Of a stretch of DNA of 64,000 nt, positions 54,000-62,976 are shown one piece after another; within the stretch, counting starts at the first letter, position 1, and each line of letters begins with the position of its first letter. Position numbers and translations under genes: made by a program. The notes under the pieces are model-generated. The model made no database searches. It saw only the letters and a program-made list of their open reading frames with translations, and was not told where the DNA came from. Source of the stretch: an uncultured Aquimarina sp. (lineage in GTDB: Bacteria > Bacteroidota > Bacteroidia > Flavobacteriales > Flavobacteriaceae); NCBI GenBank assembly GCA_947499005.1, contig CANMML010000012.1:1-64000 (forward strand), written 5' to 3'.

Positions 54000-54299
54000 A
54001 TGTTTACAGAATTTATACCAAACGATCGCCCTACAGCATTTTTTGAAATCGGAATCATTTTATTGATCACATTTATCTTGGGTTTCATTTGTGCAAAAAT
54101 TCCTTTAGGAAAAAAGGAAGAGGTATATGCCGGATCATCGCCCGAGGATATTCATTTTGAAGAAAGAGATATCATTACAGAACCTACGACTATTCGTGCT
54201 ACTCTAACAAGAGAACGAGGAGGCACATTGGCTGACAAAAAAGCAATTACTTCTAATAATGATAAAGACAATTCAATAGCTCATGAAGAGGAAGAATAA
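54000..54299 (+). CDS. Small single-span membrane protein
   Basis: This 99-residue protein has one membrane segment (FFEIGIILLITFILGFICAKI, near 14-34) and a charged, Glu-rich cytoplasmic tail ending EEEE. The family is not recognised. It follows the OmpA-like gene by 14 bases and precedes the sugar transporter by 55, so it may bridge them in one transcript. Confidence 0.65.
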   Translation: MFTEFIPNDRPTAFFEIGIILLITFILGFICAKIPLGKKEEVYAGSSPEDIHFEERDIITEPTTIRATLTRERGGTLADKKAITSNNDKDNSIAHEEEE

Positions 54300-54354
54300 T
54301 TGATTCTAATTACATAAATTCTTTTTCTTTCTTATAACGCTTAATACTTTTTTA

Positions 54355-55644
54355 ATGCCTAAAAATAACGCATCTTACTACCGACAGTTCGCCATCATAA
54401 CATTACTTTTTGCCATTTTTGGTTTTGTAACTTGGCTTAATGGGATCCTTATCCCTTTTCTAAAAAAAGCATGTGAACTTACGGACCAACAAGCTTTTTA
54501 TGTTACTACTGCTTTTTTTGCATCTTATTTCTTTTTGGCACTCCCCTCGTCTTGGATTCTTAACAAGGTAGGCACCAAAAAAGGAATGACCATTGGATTA
54601 CTAACTATGGCTTTAGGGTGTTTTGTGTTTATTTCTGCCGCAGGATCTAGAACTTATGGGTTGTTTTTAACAGGACTATTTATTGTTGGAATGGGATTGG
54701 CTTTATTACAAACTGCTGTAAATCCTTATATCAGTATCATTGGCCCCATTGAATCTGCTGCTAAACGCATTAGTATTGTGGGACTAGCAAATAAACTTGC
54801 AGGTATTTTAGCCAATATTTTGTTTGGAAGCATCTTATTAAAAAACGCTACGGAAATTCAGCAAAAAATAAATATCGCTGATAACGATACTAAAAATGAA
54901 CTCCTAAACCAGTTGGCCAGCCGTGTAGAAACTCCCTACTGGGTCCTTGCCTGTATTTTAGTAATTATTGCTATCGTAATTTTTAAATCTGCGCTGCCTG
55001 ATATCAAAGAACAAGCAGGTGACTCTAGTGATGGTGAAACTTATTTAACAAAAGGAAAAACCTCTGTATTGCAATTTCCTCATGTTATCCTAGGAGCTTT
55101 TGCCATTTTTGCATATGTAGGTGTCGAAGTCATGGCTGGAGATCTTATTATTGTTTATGGTCAAAATCTTGGTTTTTCTGAAGACACAGCTAAATTTTTC
55201 ACCACTTTCGGTTTGGTTGGATTAATCATTGGCTACCTAGTAACCATTGTAATAGTCCCTAAATATGTTTCTCAAGAAAAGTGGCTGACGACCTGTACTA
55301 TTCTTGGAATTTTACTGACTATAGTTTCATACATCGCTACTGAGAATATTGCTGTTGGTGCCTTGGCTGCCTTAGGATTTGCTAATGCTGTGATGTGGCC
55401 AGCTATTTTTCCTCTAGGTATTAGAGATATCGGAAAATTTTCCAACACAGGTTCTGCACTGTTGGTAATGGGAATTGTTGGTGGTGCCCTAATCCCTCCT
55501 TTTTATGGATGGCTTTATAAAGATGAAAATATATTTGGGTTCGATTTTAGGTCTGCATTTCTATTCGTAATGTTAATTTGCTATCTATATATCCTATGGT
55601 TTTCCAAAAAAGGATATAAGATTGGTTTTCCTAAAAGCAATTAA
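54355..55644 (+). CDS. Sugar MFS transporter (FucP/GluP type)
   Basis: This 429-residue inner-membrane permease of 12 segments belongs to the FucP-like sugar:H+ group: FAIFGFVTWLNGILIPFLKKACELT with the N-x-x-L-x-P-F-x-K motif near 22-38, GLALLQTAVNPYIS, and the loop YVGVEVMAGDLIIVYG. The likely substrate is glucose, galactose or a fucose-like sugar, which would fit uptake of galactose released from agar. No sugar kinase is adjacent. Confidence 0.9.
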   Translation: MPKNNASYYRQFAIITLLFAIFGFVTWLNGILIPFLKKACELTDQQAFYVTTAFFASYFFLALPSSWILNKVGTKKGMTIGLLTMALGCFVFISAAGSRTYGLFLTGLFIVGMGLALLQTAVNPYISIIGPIESAAKRISIVGLANKLAGILANILFGSILLKNATEIQQKINIADNDTKNELLNQLASRVETPYWVLACILVIIAIVIFKSALPDIKEQAGDSSDGETYLTKGKTSVLQFPHVILGAFAIFAYVGVEVMAGDLIIVYGQNLGFSEDTAKFFTTFGLVGLIIGYLVTIVIVPKYVSQEKWLTTCTILGILLTIVSYIATENIAVGALAALGFANAVMWPAIFPLGIRDIGKFSNTGSALLVMGIVGGALIPPFYGWLYKDENIFGFDFRSAFLFVMLICYLYILWFSKKGYKIGFPKSN

Positions 55645-55647
55645 TCT

Positions 55648-56199
55648 ATGAGGTACGTAGCATTGCTAAGAGGAATCAATTCGGGTAGTGATAAGTTGAT
55701 AAACATGGGGGATTTAAAAGCGCTCATGAAAAACTTTAATTTTGCTAATGTAGCAACCGTATTAAATAATGGTAATGTAATCTTCGATAATATTGTATAC
55801 CCCAGCAATACTTTAGTTAGAGTTATAAAAGGAGCAATCATGGACTTTTTTGAATATGATATCCCAGTCATGATTAAAAACGAAGTTTCACTTCGAAAAA
55901 TCATCCAAAACAACCCTTTTCTAAAAGAAGAAGGTATTAATAAAGATCACTTATACCTTACCTTTCTCGATGACATACCCCCACCACATAAAATTAATCT
56001 TTTATCTTACATAAAGACTAAAGACCGATATGCTGTTGTAGAAAATTGTGTATACCTCCACATCAAAGGCCCTTTTTACAAAACAAAACTTAGTAATCGA
56101 AATATTGAAAGAGAATTAGATATCCTTAGTACCACAAGAAGTTGGAATACTGTCGAAAAGTTACTAGAACTCACTACTGTTGAAGCTAAAAAAGAGTAG
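55648..56199 (+). CDS. DUF1697 domain protein
   Basis: This 183-residue cytoplasmic protein has the family opening YVALLRGINSGSDKLINMGDLKALM and NVATVLNNGNVIFDN, and the closing LSNRNIERELDILSTTRSWNTVEKLLEL. DUF1697 folds as two ferredoxin-like halves; no activity is established. The start follows the sugar transporter stop by 3 bases, so the two are likely co-translated, though the link may be only positional. Confidence 0.9.
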   Translation: MRYVALLRGINSGSDKLINMGDLKALMKNFNFANVATVLNNGNVIFDNIVYPSNTLVRVIKGAIMDFFEYDIPVMIKNEVSLRKIIQNNPFLKEEGINKDHLYLTFLDDIPPPHKINLLSYIKTKDRYAVVENCVYLHIKGPFYKTKLSNRNIERELDILSTTRSWNTVEKLLELTTVEAKKE

Positions 56200-56228
56200 C
56201 TAATTCTCTTCACAAAATGATTTTAAAA

Positions 56229-56726
56229 TTATTCTTCTTCTAAAACAGGAGCTTCTTCTTTAGATATAACCTTAAACCTTTCTAATTGCTCTTCTTCTCC
56301 TGTAAAATAAGGAAATACCTCTAATATTGGAGATTCTGCTATTGTAGGGATTGTATAATCGCCAAGCGTATCTTTCATCGCTTCATTGGTATTATCAAAA
56401 GCCTCTTTAACATCATTGGCCTGTACTAAAAAGTAGATGTTCGTTTTACGCTCTTTTCCACTTTCTTCGTCAATTGCTATTAAAGATATCTTCGACTTAA
56501 ACCAACGGTCTCCTTTGTCAAAAGTATACACTTCTGTAATATTCGAAACTTTAATATTGGTGATCTTGAATTCCTCTTCTGTATACGCTTTCATTTCTTC
56601 TGTAATGCGAGCCTCTGCTTCGGAATAGGATACCGCATCCAGTAAATAAGTCTCCGTCACTGGTTTCTGTTCTCCTGTATCAAGAGTCTTTCTATATTTT
56701 ACCTTACACTCATACCAAGTAACCAT
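56229..56726 (-). CDS. DUF4494 domain protein
   Basis: This 165-residue Bacteroidota-specific protein has the opening VTWYECKVKYRKTLDTGEQKPVTETYLLDAVSYSEAEARI and two similar halves (DNTNEAMKDTLGDYTIPTIAESPI). It is cytoplasmic with no signal or membrane segment. Function unknown. Convergent with DUF1697 across a 29-base gap. Confidence 0.88.
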   Translation of the reverse strand: MVTWYECKVKYRKTLDTGEQKPVTETYLLDAVSYSEAEARITEEMKAYTEEEFKITNIKVSNITEVYTFDKGDRWFKSKISLIAIDEESGKERKTNIYFLVQANDVKEAFDNTNEAMKDTLGDYTIPTIAESPILEVFPYFTGEEEQLERFKVISKEEAPVLEEE

Positions 56727-56862
56727 ATTGCTATTTTTTTAGGCTGGCAAATATAGGTTTCTGAAATATTTAAGGAGTATAAATTTTGAAGGAGATATTC
56801 ACAATGAAAAAATAACCTCCCAAAGTATTAATTATCCTTTTTTCTTTTCTTTAGATATAAAA

Positions 56863-58878
56863 TCAAATCAACCCTCTATACTTTCTTAAAAACCATTCTA
56901 TAGCTAACAAAGCAATTAAAAAACCTAATAAGTACTTCCAATCTATAAGATCGATCTTCTGGGTACTACTTTTTTGAATTGGCTTTAGGTTTGGATTATT
57001 TAGTAGATATTTCTTCAATTGATCAATTCCGTTTTCAAAAAACAAATCCCCACCATTACTTTGCGTTAAATTCTGTAGATGCTTTACATTAGGAGCATAG
57101 AATTGATTTTCAATATCAAAATCTATAATAGAAAAATAACCACTTTTACGAACTTCAGTACCAGAAACACTAACTGTAAATTCATAGCCCCCTTGTGGTA
57201 AATTACTAGCATCTAATTCATAATAATTACCATTCAATACAAATGGCTGATTAAACTTTTCTCCTGTTTCTTTATTTTTCAAGGAAGCATTAAGTTTCTT
57301 TTTATCATCAAACTCGAAACTTTTATTGAAATATGATGCTTGGATCAATACAGGAGCATTGGTATAATTGATCCGTTGATAATCTAACAATAAGCGTTGT
57401 TTAGATTTTTTATTAGCTAAAAATTGAAATGTCTTATTAAATAAACCATCAATATTATCGAAGTTTTCATTGTCTTTGTAATCTTTAAATCTCCAGCGCC
57501 ATATTCCCTCTCCCTGTAATAACGCTTTATGATCCCAAAAAGCTAATAATGGTTGCTTGGTAGATACACCAGCAATTTTTTTCATTAACAATGATTGATA
57601 ATTACCCTTTAAAGTTACTTCTCCAAAAACGGTTTCCAAAGGAGGTATATTCTCAATTTTAAAATCATCTGTATTGAAATTTTCGAATCCAGCAGCTAAC
57701 TCTGGAAAAATTTCTTCTGCTTGATTTGTTATTCTTTTATTAAACCCCCAATCGAGTCTATTCAGGAAATCCCAATCAGTACTTTTTCCTGTTATTAATA
57801 ATACAGGTATATTTTGTTTATCAATTTGTTCTAGAATATTTTTGAAACCAGATGTTGGTTGGTAAGCGATCACTAATTCGTAATCTTCTAACTGCTTTAC
57901 CTTATTAGGTGCTGCTATTTTAAATGTATTTCGCTTGTTGGCCGAAATAATTCTATTAATAGCTCCTATATCTGGATGCTTAATATCGCTAATAAGTAAT
58001 ACATCTTGCTTTTGATCGATAACATCTACAGATAAAACTGTTGAATTATTTCTCAAGTAACGCTCTCCCTCTATACTCCCTATTTGTATGGAATAATTAG
58101 CTATTCCTGGAGTATCTGCTTTTAATAAAGTACTTAAAAAATGTGATTTCTTTGCTTCATCAAATGACAACACTTTTTTATAAACTACTTTACCATTTTT
58201 CTTTATCGTTAATGGTCTTTTAACAGCCTTACTCCCCTTATAAGCAACGATTAGCTCTACAGGGAATTCATTTCCTAAATAGGCATATTTATTAGCATTT
58301 ACTTTAGCTATTGACATATCTGCATATGCAGTAGTGTCCCCGAATGCTATTGCATAAACTGGTTGATTATATTTGCTCTTGTAATACTCGTAATTAGCAC
58401 CATAAGTCTGATTACCATCGGTTAATAGAGTTATCGCTGTATTTGGTTTCCTGTGAAGTTGTTGGATTTGTTTTAAAGCTTCACTTATTTTTGTTTGATC
58501 TTCTTTAAAGTCTAAAATTGAATCCTGAAATGTAGCTCCAAAATTATATGACAATACATCAAAACGCTCTTGTAAAGATTTATCCTCCTGAAGGGCTTTA
58601 AGAACACCTGCTACCTTATTGGTCTGCTTGATGTAATCTATAGATTTAGAATTATCCGTAGCTATGACCAATTGAGGCTTTGTAACGCTTATTTTCGTTG
58701 AAGTTATTTTAGGATTAATTAGTAATACTAAAAGTATAAAAACACTTAAAAAACGTAAAAAGGCAAAAAGCGACTTACTAAATAAGCCCCCTTTTGCCTT
58801 TGTTACATATTGAAATATACTTACCAACAGCGCTAAGATTGCTGCGGCAATTAATAACATAATAGTTTCTGTAGTCAA
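56863..58878 (-). CDS. Membrane VWA-domain protein
   Basis: The 671-residue protein has two N-terminal membrane segments (IMLLIAAAILALLVSIFQYV and FLRFLSVFILLVLLIN), a von Willebrand A domain (from about 67: LVIATDNSKSIDYIK, with a D-x-S-x-S MIDAS variant DNSKS, and TAITLLTDGNQTYG), a long beta-rich extracytoplasmic region, and a C-terminal membrane helix (YLLGFLIALLAIEWFL). It resembles the Bat/aerotolerance-type membrane VWA group, but is not one of the named Bat proteins. It lies 10 bases after fabG. Confidence 0.85.
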   Translation of the reverse strand: MTTETIMLLIAAAILALLVSIFQYVTKAKGGLFSKSLFAFLRFLSVFILLVLLINPKITSTKISVTKPQLVIATDNSKSIDYIKQTNKVAGVLKALQEDKSLQERFDVLSYNFGATFQDSILDFKEDQTKISEALKQIQQLHRKPNTAITLLTDGNQTYGANYEYYKSKYNQPVYAIAFGDTTAYADMSIAKVNANKYAYLGNEFPVELIVAYKGSKAVKRPLTIKKNGKVVYKKVLSFDEAKKSHFLSTLLKADTPGIANYSIQIGSIEGERYLRNNSTVLSVDVIDQKQDVLLISDIKHPDIGAINRIISANKRNTFKIAAPNKVKQLEDYELVIAYQPTSGFKNILEQIDKQNIPVLLITGKSTDWDFLNRLDWGFNKRITNQAEEIFPELAAGFENFNTDDFKIENIPPLETVFGEVTLKGNYQSLLMKKIAGVSTKQPLLAFWDHKALLQGEGIWRWRFKDYKDNENFDNIDGLFNKTFQFLANKKSKQRLLLDYQRINYTNAPVLIQASYFNKSFEFDDKKKLNASLKNKETGEKFNQPFVLNGNYYELDASNLPQGGYEFTVSVSGTEVRKSGYFSIIDFDIENQFYAPNVKHLQNLTQSNGGDLFFENGIDQLKKYLLNNPNLKPIQKSSTQKIDLIDWKYLLGFLIALLAIEWFLRKYRGLI

Positions 58879-58888
58879 ATTGATATAA

Positions 58889-59635
58889 TTAGGTCAACAT
58901 TCCTCCGTCGACATTAAGTACTTGTCCTGTAACATAAGTACTTAAGTCGCTACCCAAATATACACAAGCATTTGCAATATCTTCTGGAGAACCACCTCTT
59001 TTTAATGGAATTCCTGCTCTCCACCCTTCTACAACTTTTTCATCTAATTTTGCAGTCATTTCTGTTTCGATAAAACCAGGCGCTACTACATTACAGCGAA
59101 TGCTACGAGACCCTAATTCTAAGGCTACTGATTTAGAAAAACCAATGATACCAGCTTTAGAAGCCGCATAGTTTGTTTGCCCTGCATTTCCTTTTACTCC
59201 AACAACAGAACTCATATTAATGATCGATCCTTGACGTTGCTTAAGCATAGTACGCTGTACTGCTTTAGTCATATTGAATACAGACTTCAAATTAACCTCT
59301 ATCACTTTATCAAAATCTTCTTCACTAATACGCATTAACAAGTTATCTTTTGTAATCCCTGCATTATTGATTAAAATGTCAATGGTTGGAAAATCTTCAG
59401 ATACTTTTTTTACTAATTCTTGTGCATCATCGAAACTAGCTGCATTGCTCTGATAAGCTTTTACAACGACTCCAGTATCAGCCAAACTAGTTACAATCTC
59501 TTCTGCAGCAGTTGCAGAAGAACTATATGTAAATGCTACGTTAGCTCCTTGTTTTGCAAACGTTTCTACAATTCCTTTACCTATTCCACGGCTACCGCCT
59601 GTAACGATAGCAGTTTTTCCTTCTAATAGTTTCAT
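58889..59635 (-). CDS. fabG: 3-oxoacyl-ACP reductase
   Basis: This 248-residue SDR reduces beta-ketoacyl-ACP in fatty acid elongation. The cofactor site TGGSRGIGKGI (13-23), NNAGITKDNLLMR, the catalytic Ser in INMSSVVGVKGNAGQ, YAASKAG and the closing YVTGQVLNVDGGM are all canonical for FabG rather than other SDRs. First gene of a short unit with the VWA protein. Confidence 0.96.
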   Translation of the reverse strand: MKLLEGKTAIVTGGSRGIGKGIVETFAKQGANVAFTYSSSATAAEEIVTSLADTGVVVKAYQSNAASFDDAQELVKKVSEDFPTIDILINNAGITKDNLLMRISEEDFDKVIEVNLKSVFNMTKAVQRTMLKQRQGSIINMSSVVGVKGNAGQTNYAASKAGIIGFSKSVALELGSRSIRCNVVAPGFIETEMTAKLDEKVVEGWRAGIPLKRGGSPEDIANACVYLGSDLSTYVTGQVLNVDGGMLT

Positions 59636-59845
59636 TTAGTTGATTTTTTTCTAAAAATGATTGTCAAATATACTATTTACCAATAAAAAGAGGCCACCTA
59701 AAAAGTCATTAAAACGATCATTCTGGATTTAATTCTTAATCTTTCTTCATTTATTACTAATCATGAGGAAAAACAGAATCGCATTCGAATTTGACGTAAG
59801 ATGACTTTTTTGACGACCTATTGTTTTTAATTATTTTAATAAATA

Positions 59846-60961
59846 CTAATTACATATCCCTGTTTGAAGGTCTAGCAATGTAGTTTCTAGTTGATTATTT
59901 GTTATTATGACATTACCATAGAAAGCTTCTCCTTGAGAAAGCGTATTCACTAAACCGCAATAATCATTTAAAACAGGATTAGCCTCCACACGAATATCAT
60001 CTATAATTCTCATTTCGCCATCCATATTATCATCAGAAATTGCTATTGAGATTCCTTCTAAACCATTTAAAGATTCTAATCTATCATTCTCCAAAACCAC
60101 AAGATCTCCGTCAATAGTCTCGATACTTTCTGCTCCTACAAAATTAGTTAAGGAACCATTATCTACAACTCTTAAAGTACCTATAGTAGTTAGGCCACCT
60201 AAAAAATCTAAACTCGATAATCTACGATTATCTTCTAGATCAATAGAGAAATTAGATGACACTAATCCATCTAATTGATTTAATGATGTCAGTTGATCAT
60301 TTGCCTTTACAATTAATTCACTTTTCACTAATATCCCTTCTAAACCTGTTAAATCCTCTAAGCTAGAATTATTAATGATTTGTAAACGCTCTACTTCTTT
60401 AATAACACTTAATGAAGATAGATCTAAAACTGGATCATTAATATTGGCTGTAGATGAAATGATAACTTCTTCGGTATTTACAACATCAAACATTTCACTA
60501 GCAAATTGATTTACCCCCGATTGAGAGGTGAAATTCCATATCTCTTGATTAGACACTTTTGGAATCCCCGTACCATCTAAACGGATAAGTACATCATTCT
60601 CGAAGTTACTTTCTATCACTAAATCACTATCGTATCTAATAAAATCTGAAGGACTAAAACTTACTGACAATGTATCAACGCCTCCTGGAGCTAATACTTG
60701 TGAATTTAGCACAAAAGTATATTCGCCATCCAAATTATCATCAATTCTTACATTACTGATCACTAACTCGGTATCACCAGTATTTCTAATGGCCACCTTC
60801 TTTGTTTGACTTTGGAAAGTAAACAATGCATCGAAAACAATATCTGTTGCATCTACTTCTAACATAGGCCCATCAGGACGTAACGGATCAGCATCTGTAC
60901 AGCTTATCACAATTAGCAGAAGAGAAAAACACAATAAAATATAAGTAGTAGGTTTTGTCAT
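59846..60961 (-). CDS. Lipoprotein with Hydin-like Ig domain and receptor-L-like repeats
   Basis: The 371-residue lipoprotein (LLIVISC, Cys21) has a first domain (35-135) that looks like the ASPM-SPD-2-Hydin Ig fold: VAIRNTGDTELVISNVRI and VSFSPSDFIRYDSDLVIESN. The rest (150-371) holds leucine-rich, receptor-L-like repeats: LQIINNSSLEDLTGLEGI, DNRRLSSLDFLGGL, VVDNGSLTNF. It is probably a surface binding protein. Downstream of a small DUF4870 gene by 17 bases. Confidence 0.75.
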   Translation of the reverse strand: MTKPTTYILLCFSLLLIVISCTDADPLRPDGPMLEVDATDIVFDALFTFQSQTKKVAIRNTGDTELVISNVRIDDNLDGEYTFVLNSQVLAPGGVDTLSVSFSPSDFIRYDSDLVIESNFENDVLIRLDGTGIPKVSNQEIWNFTSQSGVNQFASEMFDVVNTEEVIISSTANINDPVLDLSSLSVIKEVERLQIINNSSLEDLTGLEGILVKSELIVKANDQLTSLNQLDGLVSSNFSIDLEDNRRLSSLDFLGGLTTIGTLRVVDNGSLTNFVGAESIETIDGDLVVLENDRLESLNGLEGISIAISDDNMDGEMRIIDDIRVEANPVLNDYCGLVNTLSQGEAFYGNVIITNNQLETTLLDLQTGICN

Positions 60962-60978
60962 GATTTGGTGAAATGGGG

Positions 60979-61362
60979 TTATTTCAAAAATTTTATAGTT
61001 CCAGGGTACTCATATACCTCGTTATCATTAGCCTTTAAAGCCGCCAATATAGGAAAAAGTATTCCTAGCGCTCCAAGTATTAACAATATCGGGAATCCGA
61101 TCAAAAAAAAGCACAATACTACAGCTACACTAGCATAAATAATAAATGTAATCATGAAGTTTATAATATTTTTACCATGCTCATTAATTACACTATTCTG
61201 ATCTTTAAACGACGTCCACATAACGATTGGCAATACGAAACCTGCTAATGGTACTATATAACCTGCAAATTGAGATAAATGCATTAAAACTGTAAATTGC
61301 TTCAATTCCATATCCCAAGGTTTAAAATCTTTTGTTTGAACTTCTGCTTTATGAGATTCCAT
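60979..61362 (-). CDS. DUF4870 membrane protein
   Basis: This 127-residue protein has three membrane segments and the family phrase LMHLSQFAGYIVPLAGFVLPIVMWTSFKDQNSVINEHGKNIINFMITFIIY. DUF4870 (Tic20-like) proteins are small inner-membrane proteins of unknown role. It starts a unit with the lipoprotein gene and follows the gltD terminator. Confidence 0.9.
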   Translation of the reverse strand: MESHKAEVQTKDFKPWDMELKQFTVLMHLSQFAGYIVPLAGFVLPIVMWTSFKDQNSVINEHGKNIINFMITFIIYASVAVVLCFFLIGFPILLILGALGILFPILAALKANDNEVYEYPGTIKFLK

Positions 61363-61437
61363 ATGAATAAATTTTGTAGGTGATCTAAATTACAAAATTT
61401 AAGAATACTTACATGGTTATATATAAGAAACAAAAAA

Positions 61438-61462
61438 GAGGCTATCATTTTCAGATAGCCTC
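61438..61462 (-). terminator. Intrinsic terminator of gltBD
   Basis: A 9-bp stem GAGGCTATC (61438-61446) with its complement at 61454-61462 is followed on the minus strand by six U. It lies 43 bases after the gltD stop. Confidence 0.9.
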
Positions 61463-61504
61463 CCTATAAATCTATTATAATTACTCTTTAAAGAGATCGA
61501 GAAA

Positions 61505-62974
61505 TTAATTTTGAATTCCTGGTAAATCGCCGTCAGCATTCTTAGTTGGTAAATCAGATTTACCCATTAAGAAAATATCTACCTGTCTAGCTGCTTCACG
61601 ACCTTCAGAAATCGCCCAAACGATTAATGATTGACCACGACGCATATCTCCAGCTGCAAATATATTTGGCACATTTGTTTGATAGTTACCATACTCTGCC
61701 TTATAATTAGAACGAGCATCAGTTGTAATTCCTAATTGATCAGCTAAATAGCCTTCTGGACCCGTAAATCCTAATGCTAATAAAGCTAACTCACATGGCC
61801 ATTCCTTTTCAGTACCTTCAATCTCTACCAATTGTGGACGTTGACCTGGAACCATTTTCCATTCAACATTCACTGTTTTAAGAGCTACTAATTTATTATC
61901 CTTATCAGTAACAAATTCCTTAGTATTAATTAACCAGTTACGTTCAACTCCTTCTTTATGAGAAGAAGATGTCTTTAACTTTAACGGCCAATAAGGCCAA
62001 GGAGTACTAGCAGCACGATCTCCTGGAGGTTTTGGCATAATCTCGAAGTTAACCACTGATTTCGCTCCTTGTCTGTTAGAAGTACCAATACAGTCAGAAC
62101 CTGTATCTCCTCCTCCAATAACAATTACGTTTTTATCCGTAGCCAATACTTGATCTTCTACCTCTTTCCCAAATACAACTTTAGTTTGTTGCGTTAAGAA
62201 GTGCATTGCTTGCACTACACCATCAGCATCGATACCAGGAGTTGGTAAAGAACGTCTTTGGGTAGCACCACCTGTTAATACAATAGCATCAAAAGCTTCT
62301 AATTCTGAAATAGCAATATTTTTCCCTACATCAGCATTCACTTTGAACTCTATTCCTTCTGCTTTTAAAATAGCAACACGGCGGTCAATGATTCCCTTCT
62401 CCATTTTAAAGTTAGGAATACCATATCGCAACAATCCTCCTACTTCATCATCTCTTTCAAAAACAGTTACTAAGTGACCTGCTCTATTCAATTGTTGTGC
62501 TGTAGCTAAACCTGCTGGTCCCGAACCTACAACTGCAACAGTCTTTCCTGTTCTATTCTTAGGCACTTGTGGTTTAATCCACCCCTCAGCGAAAGCTCTT
62601 TCAACAATATTCTTTTCAATGTTCTCAATCGAAATTGGATCATCGATAATCCCTAATACACACGCCTGCTCGCAAGGTGCTGGACACAAACGTCCTGTAA
62701 ATTCTGGGAAGTTATTTGTCGAATGTAATATTAAAGATGCTTTTTGCCATTCTCCCTGATGTACCATATGGTTAAAATCAGGAATTAAATTTCCTAGAGG
62801 ACATCCACTATGACAAAATGGGATACCACAATCCATACATCTTGACCCTTGAGTAGTCAATTCTTTCTCACTCAAAGGAATCGTAAATTCTTTATAATCC
62901 TGTAAACGTTCTTTTACAGGTTCGTATGCTTCGTCTTTTCTTTCGAATTCTTTAAATCCAGTAACTTTTCCCAT
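61505..62974 (-). CDS. gltD: Glutamate synthase small (beta) subunit
   Basis: The 489-residue NADPH-dependent flavoprotein passes electrons to GltB for ammonia assimilation. An N-terminal Cys-rich region holds the 4Fe-4S ligands (RCMDCGIPFCHSGCPLGN and CPAPCEQACVLG). It is followed by the FAD site VAVVGSGPAGLATAQQLNRAGH (near 147-168), the NADPH site VIVIGGGDTGSDCIGT (near 282-297) and the late NIFAAGDMRRGQSLIVWAISEGREAA. It starts 2 bases after gltB. Confidence 0.96.
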   Translation of the reverse strand: MGKVTGFKEFERKDEAYEPVKERLQDYKEFTIPLSEKELTTQGSRCMDCGIPFCHSGCPLGNLIPDFNHMVHQGEWQKASLILHSTNNFPEFTGRLCPAPCEQACVLGIIDDPISIENIEKNIVERAFAEGWIKPQVPKNRTGKTVAVVGSGPAGLATAQQLNRAGHLVTVFERDDEVGGLLRYGIPNFKMEKGIIDRRVAILKAEGIEFKVNADVGKNIAISELEAFDAIVLTGGATQRRSLPTPGIDADGVVQAMHFLTQQTKVVFGKEVEDQVLATDKNVIVIGGGDTGSDCIGTSNRQGAKSVVNFEIMPKPPGDRAASTPWPYWPLKLKTSSSHKEGVERNWLINTKEFVTDKDNKLVALKTVNVEWKMVPGQRPQLVEIEGTEKEWPCELALLALGFTGPEGYLADQLGITTDARSNYKAEYGNYQTNVPNIFAAGDMRRGQSLIVWAISEGREAARQVDIFLMGKSDLPTKNADGDLPGIQN

Positions 62975-62976
62975 AA